DNA from: JBCBJX01 sp038522735
GTDB taxonomy: Bacteria > Pseudomonadota > Alphaproteobacteria > Caulobacterales > Parvularculaceae
Length of the DNA: 23,749 nucleotides
Direction: 5' to 3'
Assembly (NCBI GenBank): GCA_038522735.1
Contig: JBCBJX010000043.1
Location: 1-23,749, forward strand
In this document: positions 9,724 through 17,920 of the stretch, in pieces
Numbering within the stretch: the stretch's first letter is position 1
How the letters are laid out: each line of letters begins with the position of its first letter
The notes under the pieces: generated by a model
Seen by the model: only the letters and a program-made list of their open reading frames with translations
The model's database searches: none
Told to the model about the DNA's origin: nothing
Program-made: the position numbers and the translations under genes

Positions 9724-10410
9724 TCAGAATTCGCTGACGATTTCGGAAAGCGGCTTCTTCCTGCGGGCGTGCTCGGGAACCGTCGCGTCCGCCGCCGGCC
9801 TGCCGACCACGAGGATAAGGAAGGGCTTCTCCTGCGCCGGGCGGCCGCAGATCTCGTTCAGAAACTTCATCGGCGCCGGCGTGTGGGTCAGCGTCGCGAG
9901 GCCGGCGGCGTGGAGCGCCGCGATCAGAAACCCGCAGGCGATGCCGACCGATTCGCGCACGTAGTAGTTCTTCCTGTCGTCCCCCGGCGCCGGCCCGCCA
10001 CGCGGCTGGGCGAAGACGACGATGAGATAGGGCGCGGTCTCAAGGAAGGGTTTCTCCGCATCCGTCCCGATGGGCGCGAGGGCGCCCAGCCACTCCTCCC
10101 CCGCCCGGCCGGCGTAGAACTCCCGCTCCTCAGCCTCCGCGCCCTCGCGGATGCGGCGCTTCACGGCCGGGTCGCCGACGAGGCAGAAATGCCATGGCTG
10201 GTGGTTCGCGCCGTTCGGCGCCGTCCCGGCCGCCTCAATCGCGGCGAGGATCGCCGCTTTCGGGACCGGCGCTTCGGAAAACGCGCGGATCGAATGGCGG
10301 CGTTTGATCTGATCCCGGAAGGTCTGCGCCGCGGCGGTCATCGCCTCGTCGCCCATATCCTGAAAGTCGCCAAGCTCCACCAGCGGAATATGGCGCTCTT
10401 CCGAGGCCAT
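9724..10410 (-). CDS. Nitroreductase family protein (iodotyrosine deiodinase-like)
   Basis: A 228-residue FMN-dependent nitroreductase-fold protein. FMN phosphate contacts are expected in RRHSIRAFSEAPVP (37-50) and the core motif is GTAPNGANHQPWHFCLVGD (62-80). ESVGIACGFLIAALHAAGL and THTPAPMKFL follow, and then KPFLILVVGRPAADATVP near the end. These features and order resemble the iodotyrosine deiodinase/BluB side of the superfamily rather than NfsA/NfsB. Members use NAD(P)H or ferredoxin-type donors to reduce varied substrates; the substrate here is unknown. The start overlaps the stop of the esterase gene (TGATG) with no separate ribosome-binding site, so translation is probably coupled. 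The two enzymes may treat the same compound in sequence, which is inference. Confidence 0.9.
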   Translation of the reverse strand: MASEERHIPLVELGDFQDMGDEAMTAAAQTFRDQIKRRHSIRAFSEAPVPKAAILAAIEAAGTAPNGANHQPWHFCLVGDPAVKRRIREGAEAEEREFYAGRAGEEWLGALAPIGTDAEKPFLETAPYLIVVFAQPRGGPAPGDDRKNYYVRESVGIACGFLIAALHAAGLATLTHTPAPMKFLNEICGRPAQEKPFLILVVGRPAADATVPEHARRKKPLSEIVSEF

Positions 10411-11399
10411 CAGGAGAAGACGCCGCCGAGGAAGGCGGTCATCTTCGCGCGCGCCTCATGGGCGAGGGGAAAATCGAAGGCGTCGAAGGCGTGGATGCCG
10501 CCGGGATAGACGGCGAGCTCAGCGGTGTTCCCGGCCGCCGCCCAACGCTCGGCCATGAAGAGGCTGTCGTCCAGCAACGGGTCCATGGTGCCGACGGTGA
10601 AGAGCGCCGGAGGCATGTCGTGGAGCCGCGCGTTGAGAGGCGAGATGTCCGGCGCTCCGCGTTTTTCGAACGGAAAGTCCGCCGGCGGCAGGAAATGGTC
10701 GGCGAACCAGGTCAGCATGCGGTCGTTGAGGATGAGGTTGCGGTCGCCCCAGTTCCGCTGGCTCGGCGTCTGCTGCATGTCGAAGCCGCCGTAAACGAAG
10801 TTCGCTGCTCTGAACGGCGTGATCTTATGCTTGTTCCGGAGACGGAGGAGCGTCACCGCCGAGAGGTGGCCGCCGGCGCTCTCTCCGCCGATGGCGTAGG
10901 CGTCGGTTCTGAAATCCTTCGCACCGTTCTCGATAAGCCAGAGCGCGGCCGCCTCGCAATCGTTCGGACCCGCTGGATAGGGGTGCTCCGGCGCGAGGCG
11001 GTATTCGATCGAGACGACGGCGATGGAGAGCGTGCGGGCGAGTTTTTCAAGGCTCTGATCGTGGGCGTCCGCGGACCCAAGCGTCCAGCCGCCGCCGTGA
11101 ATGTGCAGGTAGACCCCGTTGTGGGCGCCGCCCCGCCCGTTCGGCGCGAAGATCCGTACCGGAACGGTGTTCCCGTCGAGGCCCTTCACCTCCTGCCATT
11201 CCGCGATCGCCGAAGCGGGCTCGTTCGGCAGGATGCCGACCCCTTCCCTGCGCAGCTGGCGAAGCACCGCCGGCTCGAACTCCCAGGCCGAGGGCAGCTC
11301 CGTGAGCGTCTTTTCCACGAACTCGATGTTCGCGCGGGTCTCCGGCGCGATGGCGGCGTCGGAATAGACGGCGGGGTCCGGGGCGGTGATGCGGGTCAT
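10410..11399 (-). CDS. HSL-family alpha/beta hydrolase (esterase/lipase)
   Basis: A 329-residue esterase of the hormone-sensitive-lipase family (bacterial family IV). The oxyanion-hole motif is HIHGGGWTLGSAD (99-111). The nucleophile S174 is in GGESAGGHLS, the acid is probably D273 in TMDPLLDD, and the histidine is H303 in GGIHAFDAF. YRLAPEHPYPAGPND (133-147) is another family hallmark. No signal peptide is seen, so it acts in the cytoplasm, hydrolysing short-chain esters. The start at 11399 has GAGAGGA eight bases upstream. It is the first gene of a two-gene operon with the nitroreductase. The exact substrate is unknown. Confidence 0.92.
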   Translation of the reverse strand: MTRITAPDPAVYSDAAIAPETRANIEFVEKTLTELPSAWEFEPAVLRQLRREGVGILPNEPASAIAEWQEVKGLDGNTVPVRIFAPNGRGGAHNGVYLHIHGGGWTLGSADAHDQSLEKLARTLSIAVVSIEYRLAPEHPYPAGPNDCEAAALWLIENGAKDFRTDAYAIGGESAGGHLSAVTLLRLRNKHKITPFRAANFVYGGFDMQQTPSQRNWGDRNLILNDRMLTWFADHFLPPADFPFEKRGAPDISPLNARLHDMPPALFTVGTMDPLLDDSLFMAERWAAAGNTAELAVYPGGIHAFDAFDFPLAHEARAKMTAFLGGVFS

Positions 11400-11452
11400 G
11401 GGCGGGTCCTCTCGCGGGCGGTCCGGCTGTTCTAGCGCGCCCTGCGGATACG

Positions 11453-11488
11453 AAAAACGCGCCGGAGCAGCCGCCCCGGCGCGTTTCT
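11453..11488 (-). terminator. Rho-independent terminator of the cold-shock gene
   Basis: On the minus strand, AAACGCGCCGG (11486-11476), a ten-base loop and CCGGCGCGTTT (11465-11455) form an 11-base-pair stem, followed by TTTTTCG. It lies 25 bases after the cold-shock gene stop. Confidence 0.88.
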
Positions 11489-11510
11489 CAACTCAGCATC
11501 AACCGAGCCG

Positions 11511-11720
11511 TCAGTCGATCAGCGTGATGCTGCCCGCGGCGGAGCGGCCGTCGCGGCTCTGTTCGAGCTCGTATTCGACGCGCTGGTTGTCTTTAAGGCC
11601 GGTCAGGCCCGCCCGCTCGACGGCGGAAATGTGGACGAAAACGTCCTTGCCGCCCTCGTCGGGCGCGATGAAGCCGAAGCCTTTGGTGGTGTTGAACCAT
11701 TTGACGGTGCCGGTGGCCAT
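11511..11720 (-). CDS. cspA: Cold-shock domain protein (CspA family)
   Basis: A 69-residue single cold-shock domain protein that binds single-stranded RNA and DNA and acts as an RNA chaperone. The motifs are KWFNTTKGFGFI (7-18, containing RNP1) and DVFVHI (26-31, RNP2). The length is normal for the family. ATG 11720 is preceded by AAGGAGA. A longer in-frame reading to 11996 would swallow the leader and is unlikely. The gene has an intrinsic terminator and a roughly 200-base upstream gap with strong inverted repeats touching the ribosome-binding site, which suggests post-transcriptional control. The gene symbol denotes the family; induction by cold is not shown. Confidence 0.95.
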   Translation of the reverse strand: MATGTVKWFNTTKGFGFIAPDEGGKDVFVHISAVERAGLTGLKDNQRVEYELEQSRDGRSAAGSITLID

Positions 11721-11811
11721 CCGTTCTGTCTCCTTGAGTTCCGCCGCGCGCCTGATTGCGGCGGCGGGTCTGCAGCAGGTCTTCGTCGTCTGCTGGCTTA
11801 GGAACTCAAGA
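11721..11811 (-). promoter_or_regulatory. Structured 5' leader of the cold-shock gene
   Basis: In transcript sense, CTTGAGTTCC (11810-11801) is perfectly complementary to GGAACTCAAG (11742-11733), whose last bases are the start of the AAGGAGA ribosome-binding site. A U-G pair extends the stem one base further into the site. The 58-base interval holds two more hairpins: CAGCAG with CTGCTG, and CCGCCGC with GCGGCGG. The fold is a closed multi-branch stem that would partly hide the ribosome-binding site. The pairing is seen in the sequence; regulation by temperature is inferred. Confidence 0.6.
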
Positions 11812-11923
11812 GTCAGCGGAGTAAAAGATCGTCGTCTGCGAGCGAAATGTCGTCGTTTCAGGCTCCGAACGCAAGGATTTTGTGCGACGTTTTTACGAAC
11901 GTGATCGCGGACGACCCGCAGTT

Positions 11924-13789
11924 TCAGCGTCTGCCGAACAGCTTTTCGATGTCGGCGCGCTTCAACTCCACGTAAGTGGGACGCCCGTGATTGCACTGGC
12001 CGGAATGGGGCGTCGCCTCCATTTCGCGCAGGAGCGCGTTCATCTCAGCCGCGCCGAGGCGGCGGCCGGCGCGCACCGAGCCGCGGCAGGCCATCGTTCC
12101 GCATACCTCTTCAAGGCTTTCTTTCAGGCTGAGGCCGGCGTCATACGCCGCGAAATCGTCCGCGAGGGAGCGAACGAGCCCCTGCACGTCCGCCTCGCCG
12201 AGGAGCGCCGGGGTCTCGCGCACGACGATCGCGCCGGAACCGAACCGCTCCATGACGAGGCCGAGTTCGGCGAGTTCTTCCGCCCGCGCCGCGACGCGGT
12301 CGGCTTCGTCTTCTGATAGTTCGACGACCTCGGGGATGAGGAGCGCCTGGCGGGCGACGCCGCCGGCGGCGATGTCTTTCTTCATCTGCTCGTAGACGAG
12401 GCGCTCATGGGCCGCGTGCTGATCGACGATGACGAGGCCGTCGGCGGTCTCCGCGACGATATAGGTTTCGTGGATCTGCGCCTTCGCCGCGCCGAGGGGG
12501 AAGTCCCGCGCCGGGTCGGCGGCGGGCGTCGCCTCATAGCGGCCGGACGGCGCGGAGAACCCGGCGAGGCGTTCGGAGGGTTCCGGCGCGGCCGCGCGCA
12601 GCCATGCGTCGGCCCCCTCCGTCGCGGGGCGCGGCGGCGCGTAGGCGTAGGAGGGCGAAGGCGCGCTCCCCGCCCCGCCCGGCCGGGCTCGGCCGAGGGC
12701 GAAATCCGCCACCGTCGTCGAGGCGCGGTGGCCGGCTTCGGCGAGGGCGTGCTTCAGCCCGGAGACGATCAGCCCGCGCACGAGGGCGGCGTCGCGGAAC
12801 CGCACTTCGGTCTTGGCCGGATGAACGTTTACGTCCACCCGCTCCGGGTCGAGATCGATGAAGAGCGCCGCCGCCGGGTGGCGGTCGCGGGCGAGAAAAT
12901 CCGCATAGGCCCCTCTGAGGGCCCCGACGATCAGCCGGTCCTTTACCGGCCGCCCGTTGACGAAGAGGTATTGAAGGTCCGGCAGCCCGCGGTTGAAGGT
13001 CGGTACCCCCGCGAAGCCCGTCAGCCGCACGCCCTCCCGTTCGGCCTCGACCGCCAGCGCGTTTTCGCCGAAGGCTGCGCCCATGATGGCGGAAAGGCGC
13101 TTCAAGCGCCCCGCCGGGCCGGCCGCCTCAGCTTTCAGCGAGAGGCTCTTCCGGCCGGCGCTTATCAGCGAAAAGGCGACGTCGGCGCGGGTCATGGCGA
13201 GGCGTTTCAGGACGTCGGAGGCCGCCCCCGCCTCGGCCCGGTCCGACTTCAGGAATTTCAGCCGCGCCGGCGTCGCGAAGAAGAGGTCCCGCGCCTCGAC
13301 CCCGGTTCCGGACCCCGCAAAGGCGGCCGGCGACGGCTCCGTCAGCGCGCCGCCTTCGACCGCGAGCCGCCACGCCTCGCCGGCGCCTTCCGCGCGCGAA
13401 GCGATCTCGAGCCGCGCGACCGCGCCGATGGAGGGCAGCGCCTCGCCCCGGAAGCCGAGGGTCTCGATGTTGAGAAGATCGACGCCGCCTTCGGCGTCGG
13501 GCGCGAGCTTCGAGGTGGCGTGGCGCTCGACGGCGAGGAGAAGGTCGTCAGCCCCCATGCCGCACCCGTCGTCCTCGACGCGGATGAGGGTCTTGCCGCC
13601 GTTTTCGAGGGTCACATCGATGCGGCGGGCGCCGGCGTCGAGGGCGTTTTCAACGAGTTCTTTTAGGGCGCTGGCGGGCCGCTCGATCACCTCCCCGGCG
13701 GCGATGCGGTTCACGGTCGTCGCCGGCAGGCGGCGGATCGGCCGCCGCGCGCGGACGGTCGGGGTGGAAAGCGCAAGGCTAGCGGACAT
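11924..13789 (-). CDS. mutL: DNA mismatch repair protein MutL
   Basis: A 621-residue MutL, the ATPase that links MutS mismatch recognition to strand incision. The N-terminal GHKL ATPase shows KELVENALDAGA (43-54; catalytic E44), VEDDGCGM (71-78) and TLGFRGEALPSIGAV (110-124). NGRPVKDR (278-285) and DVNVHPAKTEVRF (319-331) complete the N-terminal region. A Pro/Ala-rich linker spans about 360-430. The C-terminal domain carries the metal motif DQHAAHERLVYE (456-467), plus ACRGSVRAG (567-575) and QCNHGRPTY (598-606), so it should be an active nicking endonuclease, as expected where MutH is absent. ATG 13789 is the natural start; no ribosome-binding site is obvious. It is the last gene of the ileS-lspA-DUF3035 run, after a 44-base gap containing a hairpin. 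Confidence 0.96.
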   Translation of the reverse strand: MSASLALSTPTVRARRPIRRLPATTVNRIAAGEVIERPASALKELVENALDAGARRIDVTLENGGKTLIRVEDDGCGMGADDLLLAVERHATSKLAPDAEGGVDLLNIETLGFRGEALPSIGAVARLEIASRAEGAGEAWRLAVEGGALTEPSPAAFAGSGTGVEARDLFFATPARLKFLKSDRAEAGAASDVLKRLAMTRADVAFSLISAGRKSLSLKAEAAGPAGRLKRLSAIMGAAFGENALAVEAEREGVRLTGFAGVPTFNRGLPDLQYLFVNGRPVKDRLIVGALRGAYADFLARDRHPAAALFIDLDPERVDVNVHPAKTEVRFRDAALVRGLIVSGLKHALAEAGHRASTTVADFALGRARPGGAGSAPSPSYAYAPPRPATEGADAWLRAAAPEPSERLAGFSAPSGRYEATPAADPARDFPLGAAKAQIHETYIVAETADGLVIVDQHAAHERLVYEQMKKDIAAGGVARQALLIPEVVELSEDEADRVAARAEELAELGLVMERFGSGAIVVRETPALLGEADVQGLVRSLADDFAAYDAGLSLKESLEEVCGTMACRGSVRAGRRLGAAEMNALLREMEATPHSGQCNHGRPTYVELKRADIEKLFGRR

Positions 13790-13809
13790 GGCCGCAGTAT
13801 CGCGCGAGT

Positions 13810-13829
13810 CGCGGCCCTCGCGGGCCGCG
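13810..13829. other. GC hairpin between the DUF3035 gene and mutL
   Basis: CGCGGCCC and GGGCCGCG arms with a four-base TCGC loop give a perfect eight-base-pair stem in the 44-base gap. It lacks a T-run, so it may be an mRNA processing or stability hairpin rather than a terminator. Confidence 0.5.
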
Positions 13830-13833
13830 CGGC

Positions 13834-14421
13834 TCACTTCACGCCCGGCAGATTGAGGATGCGCGAGCGGCCGATCCGCACCTCGGCGCCTTCGCCGACG
13901 ACGTTCTCGATCGCCTTGCGCCGGTTCGCCAGCCACTCTTCCGGATTGTCGACCACGAGCGGCGCTTCGCTGTCGTCGATATTCGGCCCGTCGGTCCGCC
14001 AGAAGATGATCTGGTTGGCGAGGCTCGTCGACTTGCGGCCGATACCGCCGGCTTCGGCGTCGACGAGCGCGCGGATGTTCGGGTCGGAGCTGAGAACGCC
14101 GGCGTTCTGCATCATCACCTGCTCGCCGAGGCTCGGCTGACCGTCGTCCGGCTCGGCCGTCGACGCGACGCCGAACAGCGCGACCTGCGCGCGCTGGGAC
14201 GTTGAAAGCTCCTGCGGGCGCGCCTCGCCCGGCCGCGGCGGGCGAAGCGCGAAATCGGGCGGCACGACGAGGGGCGCGCGCGTCACGATGGCGAATTCAT
14301 CCGGCGGCGACTTGCCGACGCCGAGGGCCTTGCCGAGACCGCCGCAGCCGCCGGCGGTGAGCGCGCAAGCCAGAAGCGCGGCGGCTTGCGCGCTGCGGAA
14401 AAGCGAAGGGAAGCGGGTCAT
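13834..14421 (-). CDS. DUF3035 family lipoprotein
   Basis: A 195-residue lipoprotein. The signal peptide ends in LTAGGC with lipidated C26. The mature N-terminus has the family signature KSPPDEFAIVTRAPLVVPPD (37-56), followed by FALRPPRPGEARPQEL. The rest is polar, with no catalytic motif seen. DUF3035 proteins are typical of alphaproteobacteria; I know of no assigned function. The start overlaps the end of lspA as ATGA, so translation is coupled to the very peptidase expected to mature it. Lysine or glycine, not aspartate, follows the cysteine region, so outer-membrane sorting is likely. The family assignment is firm; the role is unknown. Confidence 0.9.
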   Translation of the reverse strand: MTRFPSLFRSAQAAALLACALTAGGCGGLGKALGVGKSPPDEFAIVTRAPLVVPPDFALRPPRPGEARPQELSTSQRAQVALFGVASTAEPDDGQPSLGEQVMMQNAGVLSSDPNIRALVDAEAGGIGRKSTSLANQIIFWRTDGPNIDDSEAPLVVDNPEEWLANRRKAIENVVGEGAEVRIGRSRILNLPGVK

Positions 14422-15023
14422 ACGCGACGGTCCTGCTGGGAGCCTTTCGAAGACTGGTCGTGTACCCCGTCGCCGGGCGGGGCGTCAAAACCGGCGGCCC
14501 CGTCCTCACGATGGAGGATCGCGTCGAGGATCAGCGCCGCGACGCCGACATTGATGCCGGCGTCCGCGACATTGAAGACCCAGACGAAGCCGAGGCCGGA
14601 GAAGTCGAGAAAATCGACGACGTAGCCGTAAAAGAACCGGTCGATCGCATTGCCGAAGGCGCCGCCGGCGATGAGGCCGACCCCGAGCGCCGGCAGGAGC
14701 CGCTGCGCCTCGGTCAGCCAGACGAGAAGCCCGGCCGCCACGGCGACCGAGAAAACCGTCAGGATCCACCGCGCCCAGCCGCCTGACAGGAGACCGAAGC
14801 TGACGCCCGTGTTCTGCACATAGGTGAGGTCGAAGACGGACGAGAGGTCTATCGACTGACCGGGCGCGAGGGCCAGCCCGTGCAGGATCCACATCTTCGT
14901 CGCCTGATCGAGCGCGACGACGGCGATGAAGAGGGCGACCCCGCGCCAGAACAGAGGATTGGTCCGTGCGTCGGCGAGGCGCGCCCGGGCCGCGGCCTTC
15001 AGGCTTTCGGCGTCGAGTTTCAT
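14418..15023 (-). CDS. lspA: Lipoprotein signal peptidase (signal peptidase II)
   Basis: A 201-residue inner-membrane aspartyl protease that cuts signal peptides from prolipoproteins after diacylglyceryl transfer. There are four predicted membrane helices (about 27-48, 83-103, 110-126 and 146-170). The catalytic aspartates are D128 in GNAIDRF and D154 in FNVADAGINVG. VQNTGVSFGLL (69-79) is another family motif. The N-terminal 25 residues and C-terminal 30 residues are polar extensions. ATG 15023 overlaps the ileS stop (TGATG), with GAGGGG about nine bases upstream inside ileS. The ileS-lspA pairing is widespread in bacteria. Lipoproteins encoded in this window, such as DUF3035 and the OmpA-like protein, are likely substrates. 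Confidence 0.96.
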   Translation of the reverse strand: MKLDAESLKAAARARLADARTNPLFWRGVALFIAVVALDQATKMWILHGLALAPGQSIDLSSVFDLTYVQNTGVSFGLLSGGWARWILTVFSVAVAAGLLVWLTEAQRLLPALGVGLIAGGAFGNAIDRFFYGYVVDFLDFSGLGFVWVFNVADAGINVGVAALILDAILHREDGAAGFDAPPGDGVHDQSSKGSQQDRRV

Positions 15024-17920
15024 CAGCGCCCCTCGATTTCCTGAACCGCCGCCGCGCAGCGCTTGCAGACGCCGCCTCTCGGAACCTCGTCGAGGACCCG
15101 CCAGCAGCGCTGGCATTTCTCGCCTGCAGCGCGGGCCGGAACGATGGCGACGCCGGGCGCATCCTCGATGCGACGGGCGGCCTCCGGCGCGGCCCCCTCC
15201 CCGATGGTGAGGCCGGAGGTGATGGCGATTTCCGCCATGTCGACCGAACCGATCGCCGCTGCGACGTCCGGATCGTCCGCATAGACCGTCGGCGCGGCTT
15301 CGAGGCTCGCCCCGATCCGCTCCTCGCGCCGTTCGATCTCAAGGGCTCCTGTTATGGCGCGGCGGGCTTGCATGATCTTCGCCCATTTCGCAGCCAGGGC
15401 GTCGTCGCGCCACGCCGCCGGCGCATCCGCGAACTGGCGGAGGTGCACCGATCCGTCCTCGGACGGGAAACGGGTGAGCCAGGCTTCTTCGGCGGTGAAA
15501 ACGCAGATCGGCGCGAGCCAGGAGGTCAGCCGGTCGAACAGGGTCTCCATCACCGTCCGCGCGGCGCGGCGGCGCAGGCTCGACGGCGCGTCGCAGTAAA
15601 GAACGTCCTTCCGCACGTCGAGATAGAACGCCGAGAGATCGAGCGTCATGAAGTCGAAGAGCCGCCGCCAGACCTGCTTGAAATCGTAGGCCTCATAAGC
15701 GGCGCGCACCTCGCGCCCCGTTTTTTCGAGGAGATGGAGGGCGTAGCGCTCCAGCTCCGGCATGTCCCGCGGATCGATCCGTTCGCTGTCCGAAAATCCG
15801 TTGAGGGCGCCCAGAAGATAGCGCAGGGTGTTGCGGATCTTCCGATAGGCGTCGGCGGCCGATTTGAAGCTTTCATCGCCCGCCCGCATGTCCTCGGTGT
15901 AGTCCGCCTGCGCGACCCAGATGCGGACGATGTCGGCGCCGTACTGTTTGATCACGTCCTGGGGCGAGACGACGTTGCCGAGGGATTTCGACATCTTGCG
16001 GCCCTCGGCGTCGACGACGAAGCCGTTGGTGACGACGTGGCCGTAGGGCGCCCGGCCGCGGGTGCCCGAGCTTTGCAGGAGCGAAGACTGGAACCAGCCC
16101 CGGTGCTGGTCGGAGCCTTCGCAATAAACGTCCGCCGGCCAGGTCAGGTCGCTGCGCGCCTCGACGACGAAGGCGTGGGTCGTCCCTGAATCGAACCAGA
16201 CGTCGAGGATGTCCTCGACTTTCTCCCAGTCGTTCTCCGAATAATCGGCGCCCAGAAACTCGGACGTCGGCGTATCAAACCACGCATCAGCGCCGCGGGC
16301 GCGCATCGCCTCGGCGATGCGGGCGTCGACGGCGGCGTCCTTGAGAATGTCGCCGGTTTCTCTGTGCACGAAGATCGCGAGCGGCACGCCCCAGGCGCGC
16401 TGGCGGGAGATCAGCCAGTCCGGGCGCCCCTCCACCATGCTCCGGAGGCGGTTCTTGCCCGAGGCCGGCGTAAACTGCGTCTCGTCGATGGAGCGCAGCG
16501 CTTTGTCGCGCAAGGTCTCCCCGTCCTCCAGCGGCTTGTCGAGGGCGATGAACCATTGGGGCGTGTTGCGGAAGATGATCGGCGCCTTCGACCGCCAGGA
16601 ATGGGGGTAGGAGTGCTTCAGCCGCCCCCGGGCGAGGAGCGCGCCCTCCTCGATCAGCTTCGCGACCACCGCCTTGTTGGCGTCGGCGTCCTCGCCCTGT
16701 TTCTTGCCTTCGGTCCTGAGGATCTTCAGCCCCTCAAAGCCCGGCGCGTCTTTCGTATAGGCGCCGTCGGGGCCCACCGGGTGCGGAATGTCGGCGTAGG
16801 AGCGGCCGTGGGCGATCCACGCCTCGAAGTCGTCCTGCCCGTGGGAGGGTGCGGTGTGCACGAACCCCGTACCGGCGTCGTCGGTGACATGGTCGCCGGC
16901 GAGCATCGGCACGTCGAACGCGTAGCCCGCGCCGCGGAACGGATGGGCGAGCGTCATGGCGCCGAGTTCCTCGGCGGACACGTCGCGCAGGCGCTTCGCA
17001 TCGGCGATTTTCGCGGCGCTGAAGACCGATTGCGCAAGATTATCCGCAAGCAAAAGCCTGTCGCCGGGCGCCGCCCACGGATCGAACTCCAGTCCCTCCT
17101 CAAGGGCCGCGACTTCGTAAAGACCGTAGGAAAGCCGCGGCCCGTAGCACACCGCCCGGTTGCCCGGGATCGTCCATGGCGTCGTCGTCCAGATGACGAC
17201 GGAGGCGTCCTTGACGTCGTCCGCCGCTCCCGCAACCGGCTTGAACCGCACCCAGATCGTCGGGCTCTGCTTGTCGTGGTACTCGATCTCAGCCTCGGCG
17301 AGGGCCGTCTGCTCCACCGGCGACCACATGACGGGCTTCGAGCCGCGATAGAGAAGTCCGTTATCGCGGAACTTCCAGAGCTCCGCGGCGATGATCGCCT
17401 CGGCCTCATAGGCCATGGTGGTGTACGGCGTTTCCCAGTCGCCGGCGCCGCCGAGGCGTTGAAACTCCTCCGACTGCACATCGATCCAGTGCGCCGCGTA
17501 CTCCCGGCAGCGGGCCCGGAACTCCGAGGACGGCACGTCGCGTTTGGAGCGCCCCTTGCCGCGGAACTCCTCCTCCACCTTCCACTCGATGGGAAGCCCG
17601 TGGCAGTCCCAGCCCGGAACGTAATTGGCGTCGAAGCCCGCCATCTGCCGGGAGCGGACGATCATGTCCTTCAGAACCTTGGTAAGGGCCGTCCCCATAT
17701 GAATGTGGCCGTTGGCGTAAGGCGGGCCGTCATGGAGGACGAAGGGCGGACGACCTTTCGCGTGCTCGCGCAGGCGCTCGTAAAGGCCGAGCCGCTCCCA
17801 GCGCTCCAGCCATTTCGGCTCGGCCTTCGGCAGGCCCGCCCGCATGGGGAAGTCCGTTTGCGGCAGGAAGAGGGTCGATTTGTAATCGCGCGCGGCGGGC
17901 GCAGCGGGTGCGTCGGGCAT
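15023..17920 (-). CDS. ileS: Isoleucyl-tRNA synthetase
   Basis: A 965-residue class I aminoacyl-tRNA synthetase that charges tRNA-Ile with isoleucine. The HIGH-box region is PPYANGHIHMGTALTKVLKD (66-85), reading HMGT at 74-77 instead of HIGH. VPGWDCHGLPIEWK lies at 101-114. The editing domain (about 220-430) contains GTGFVHTAPSHGQDDF (350-365). KMSKS is at 642-646. The C-terminal zinc site is C936, C939, C952 and C955 in CQRCW and VCKRC. The length and domain order are normal. ATG 17920 fits the conserved N-terminus (DYKSTLFLPQTDFPMRAGLP at 12-31); upstream sequence in frame is unlike the family. It is the first gene of the operon running to mutL. Confidence 0.96.
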   Translation of the reverse strand: MPDAPAAPAARDYKSTLFLPQTDFPMRAGLPKAEPKWLERWERLGLYERLREHAKGRPPFVLHDGPPYANGHIHMGTALTKVLKDMIVRSRQMAGFDANYVPGWDCHGLPIEWKVEEEFRGKGRSKRDVPSSEFRARCREYAAHWIDVQSEEFQRLGGAGDWETPYTTMAYEAEAIIAAELWKFRDNGLLYRGSKPVMWSPVEQTALAEAEIEYHDKQSPTIWVRFKPVAGAADDVKDASVVIWTTTPWTIPGNRAVCYGPRLSYGLYEVAALEEGLEFDPWAAPGDRLLLADNLAQSVFSAAKIADAKRLRDVSAEELGAMTLAHPFRGAGYAFDVPMLAGDHVTDDAGTGFVHTAPSHGQDDFEAWIAHGRSYADIPHPVGPDGAYTKDAPGFEGLKILRTEGKKQGEDADANKAVVAKLIEEGALLARGRLKHSYPHSWRSKAPIIFRNTPQWFIALDKPLEDGETLRDKALRSIDETQFTPASGKNRLRSMVEGRPDWLISRQRAWGVPLAIFVHRETGDILKDAAVDARIAEAMRARGADAWFDTPTSEFLGADYSENDWEKVEDILDVWFDSGTTHAFVVEARSDLTWPADVYCEGSDQHRGWFQSSLLQSSGTRGRAPYGHVVTNGFVVDAEGRKMSKSLGNVVSPQDVIKQYGADIVRIWVAQADYTEDMRAGDESFKSAADAYRKIRNTLRYLLGALNGFSDSERIDPRDMPELERYALHLLEKTGREVRAAYEAYDFKQVWRRLFDFMTLDLSAFYLDVRKDVLYCDAPSSLRRRAARTVMETLFDRLTSWLAPICVFTAEEAWLTRFPSEDGSVHLRQFADAPAAWRDDALAAKWAKIMQARRAITGALEIERREERIGASLEAAPTVYADDPDVAAAIGSVDMAEIAITSGLTIGEGAAPEAARRIEDAPGVAIVPARAAGEKCQRCWRVLDEVPRGGVCKRCAAAVQEIEGR

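Noticed and set aside
11721..11996. N-terminal extension of the cold-shock protein
   Set aside because: The added part is basic and featureless and overlaps mutL. The family start MATGTVKWFN has its own ribosome-binding site.
12407..13666. Open frame of 419 codons opposite mutL, and one at 21134-22534 opposite the HAD and beta-propeller genes
   Set aside because: The minus-strand genes carry all expected motifs; the opposite frames are low-complexity Arg/Gly/Ala-rich sequence.
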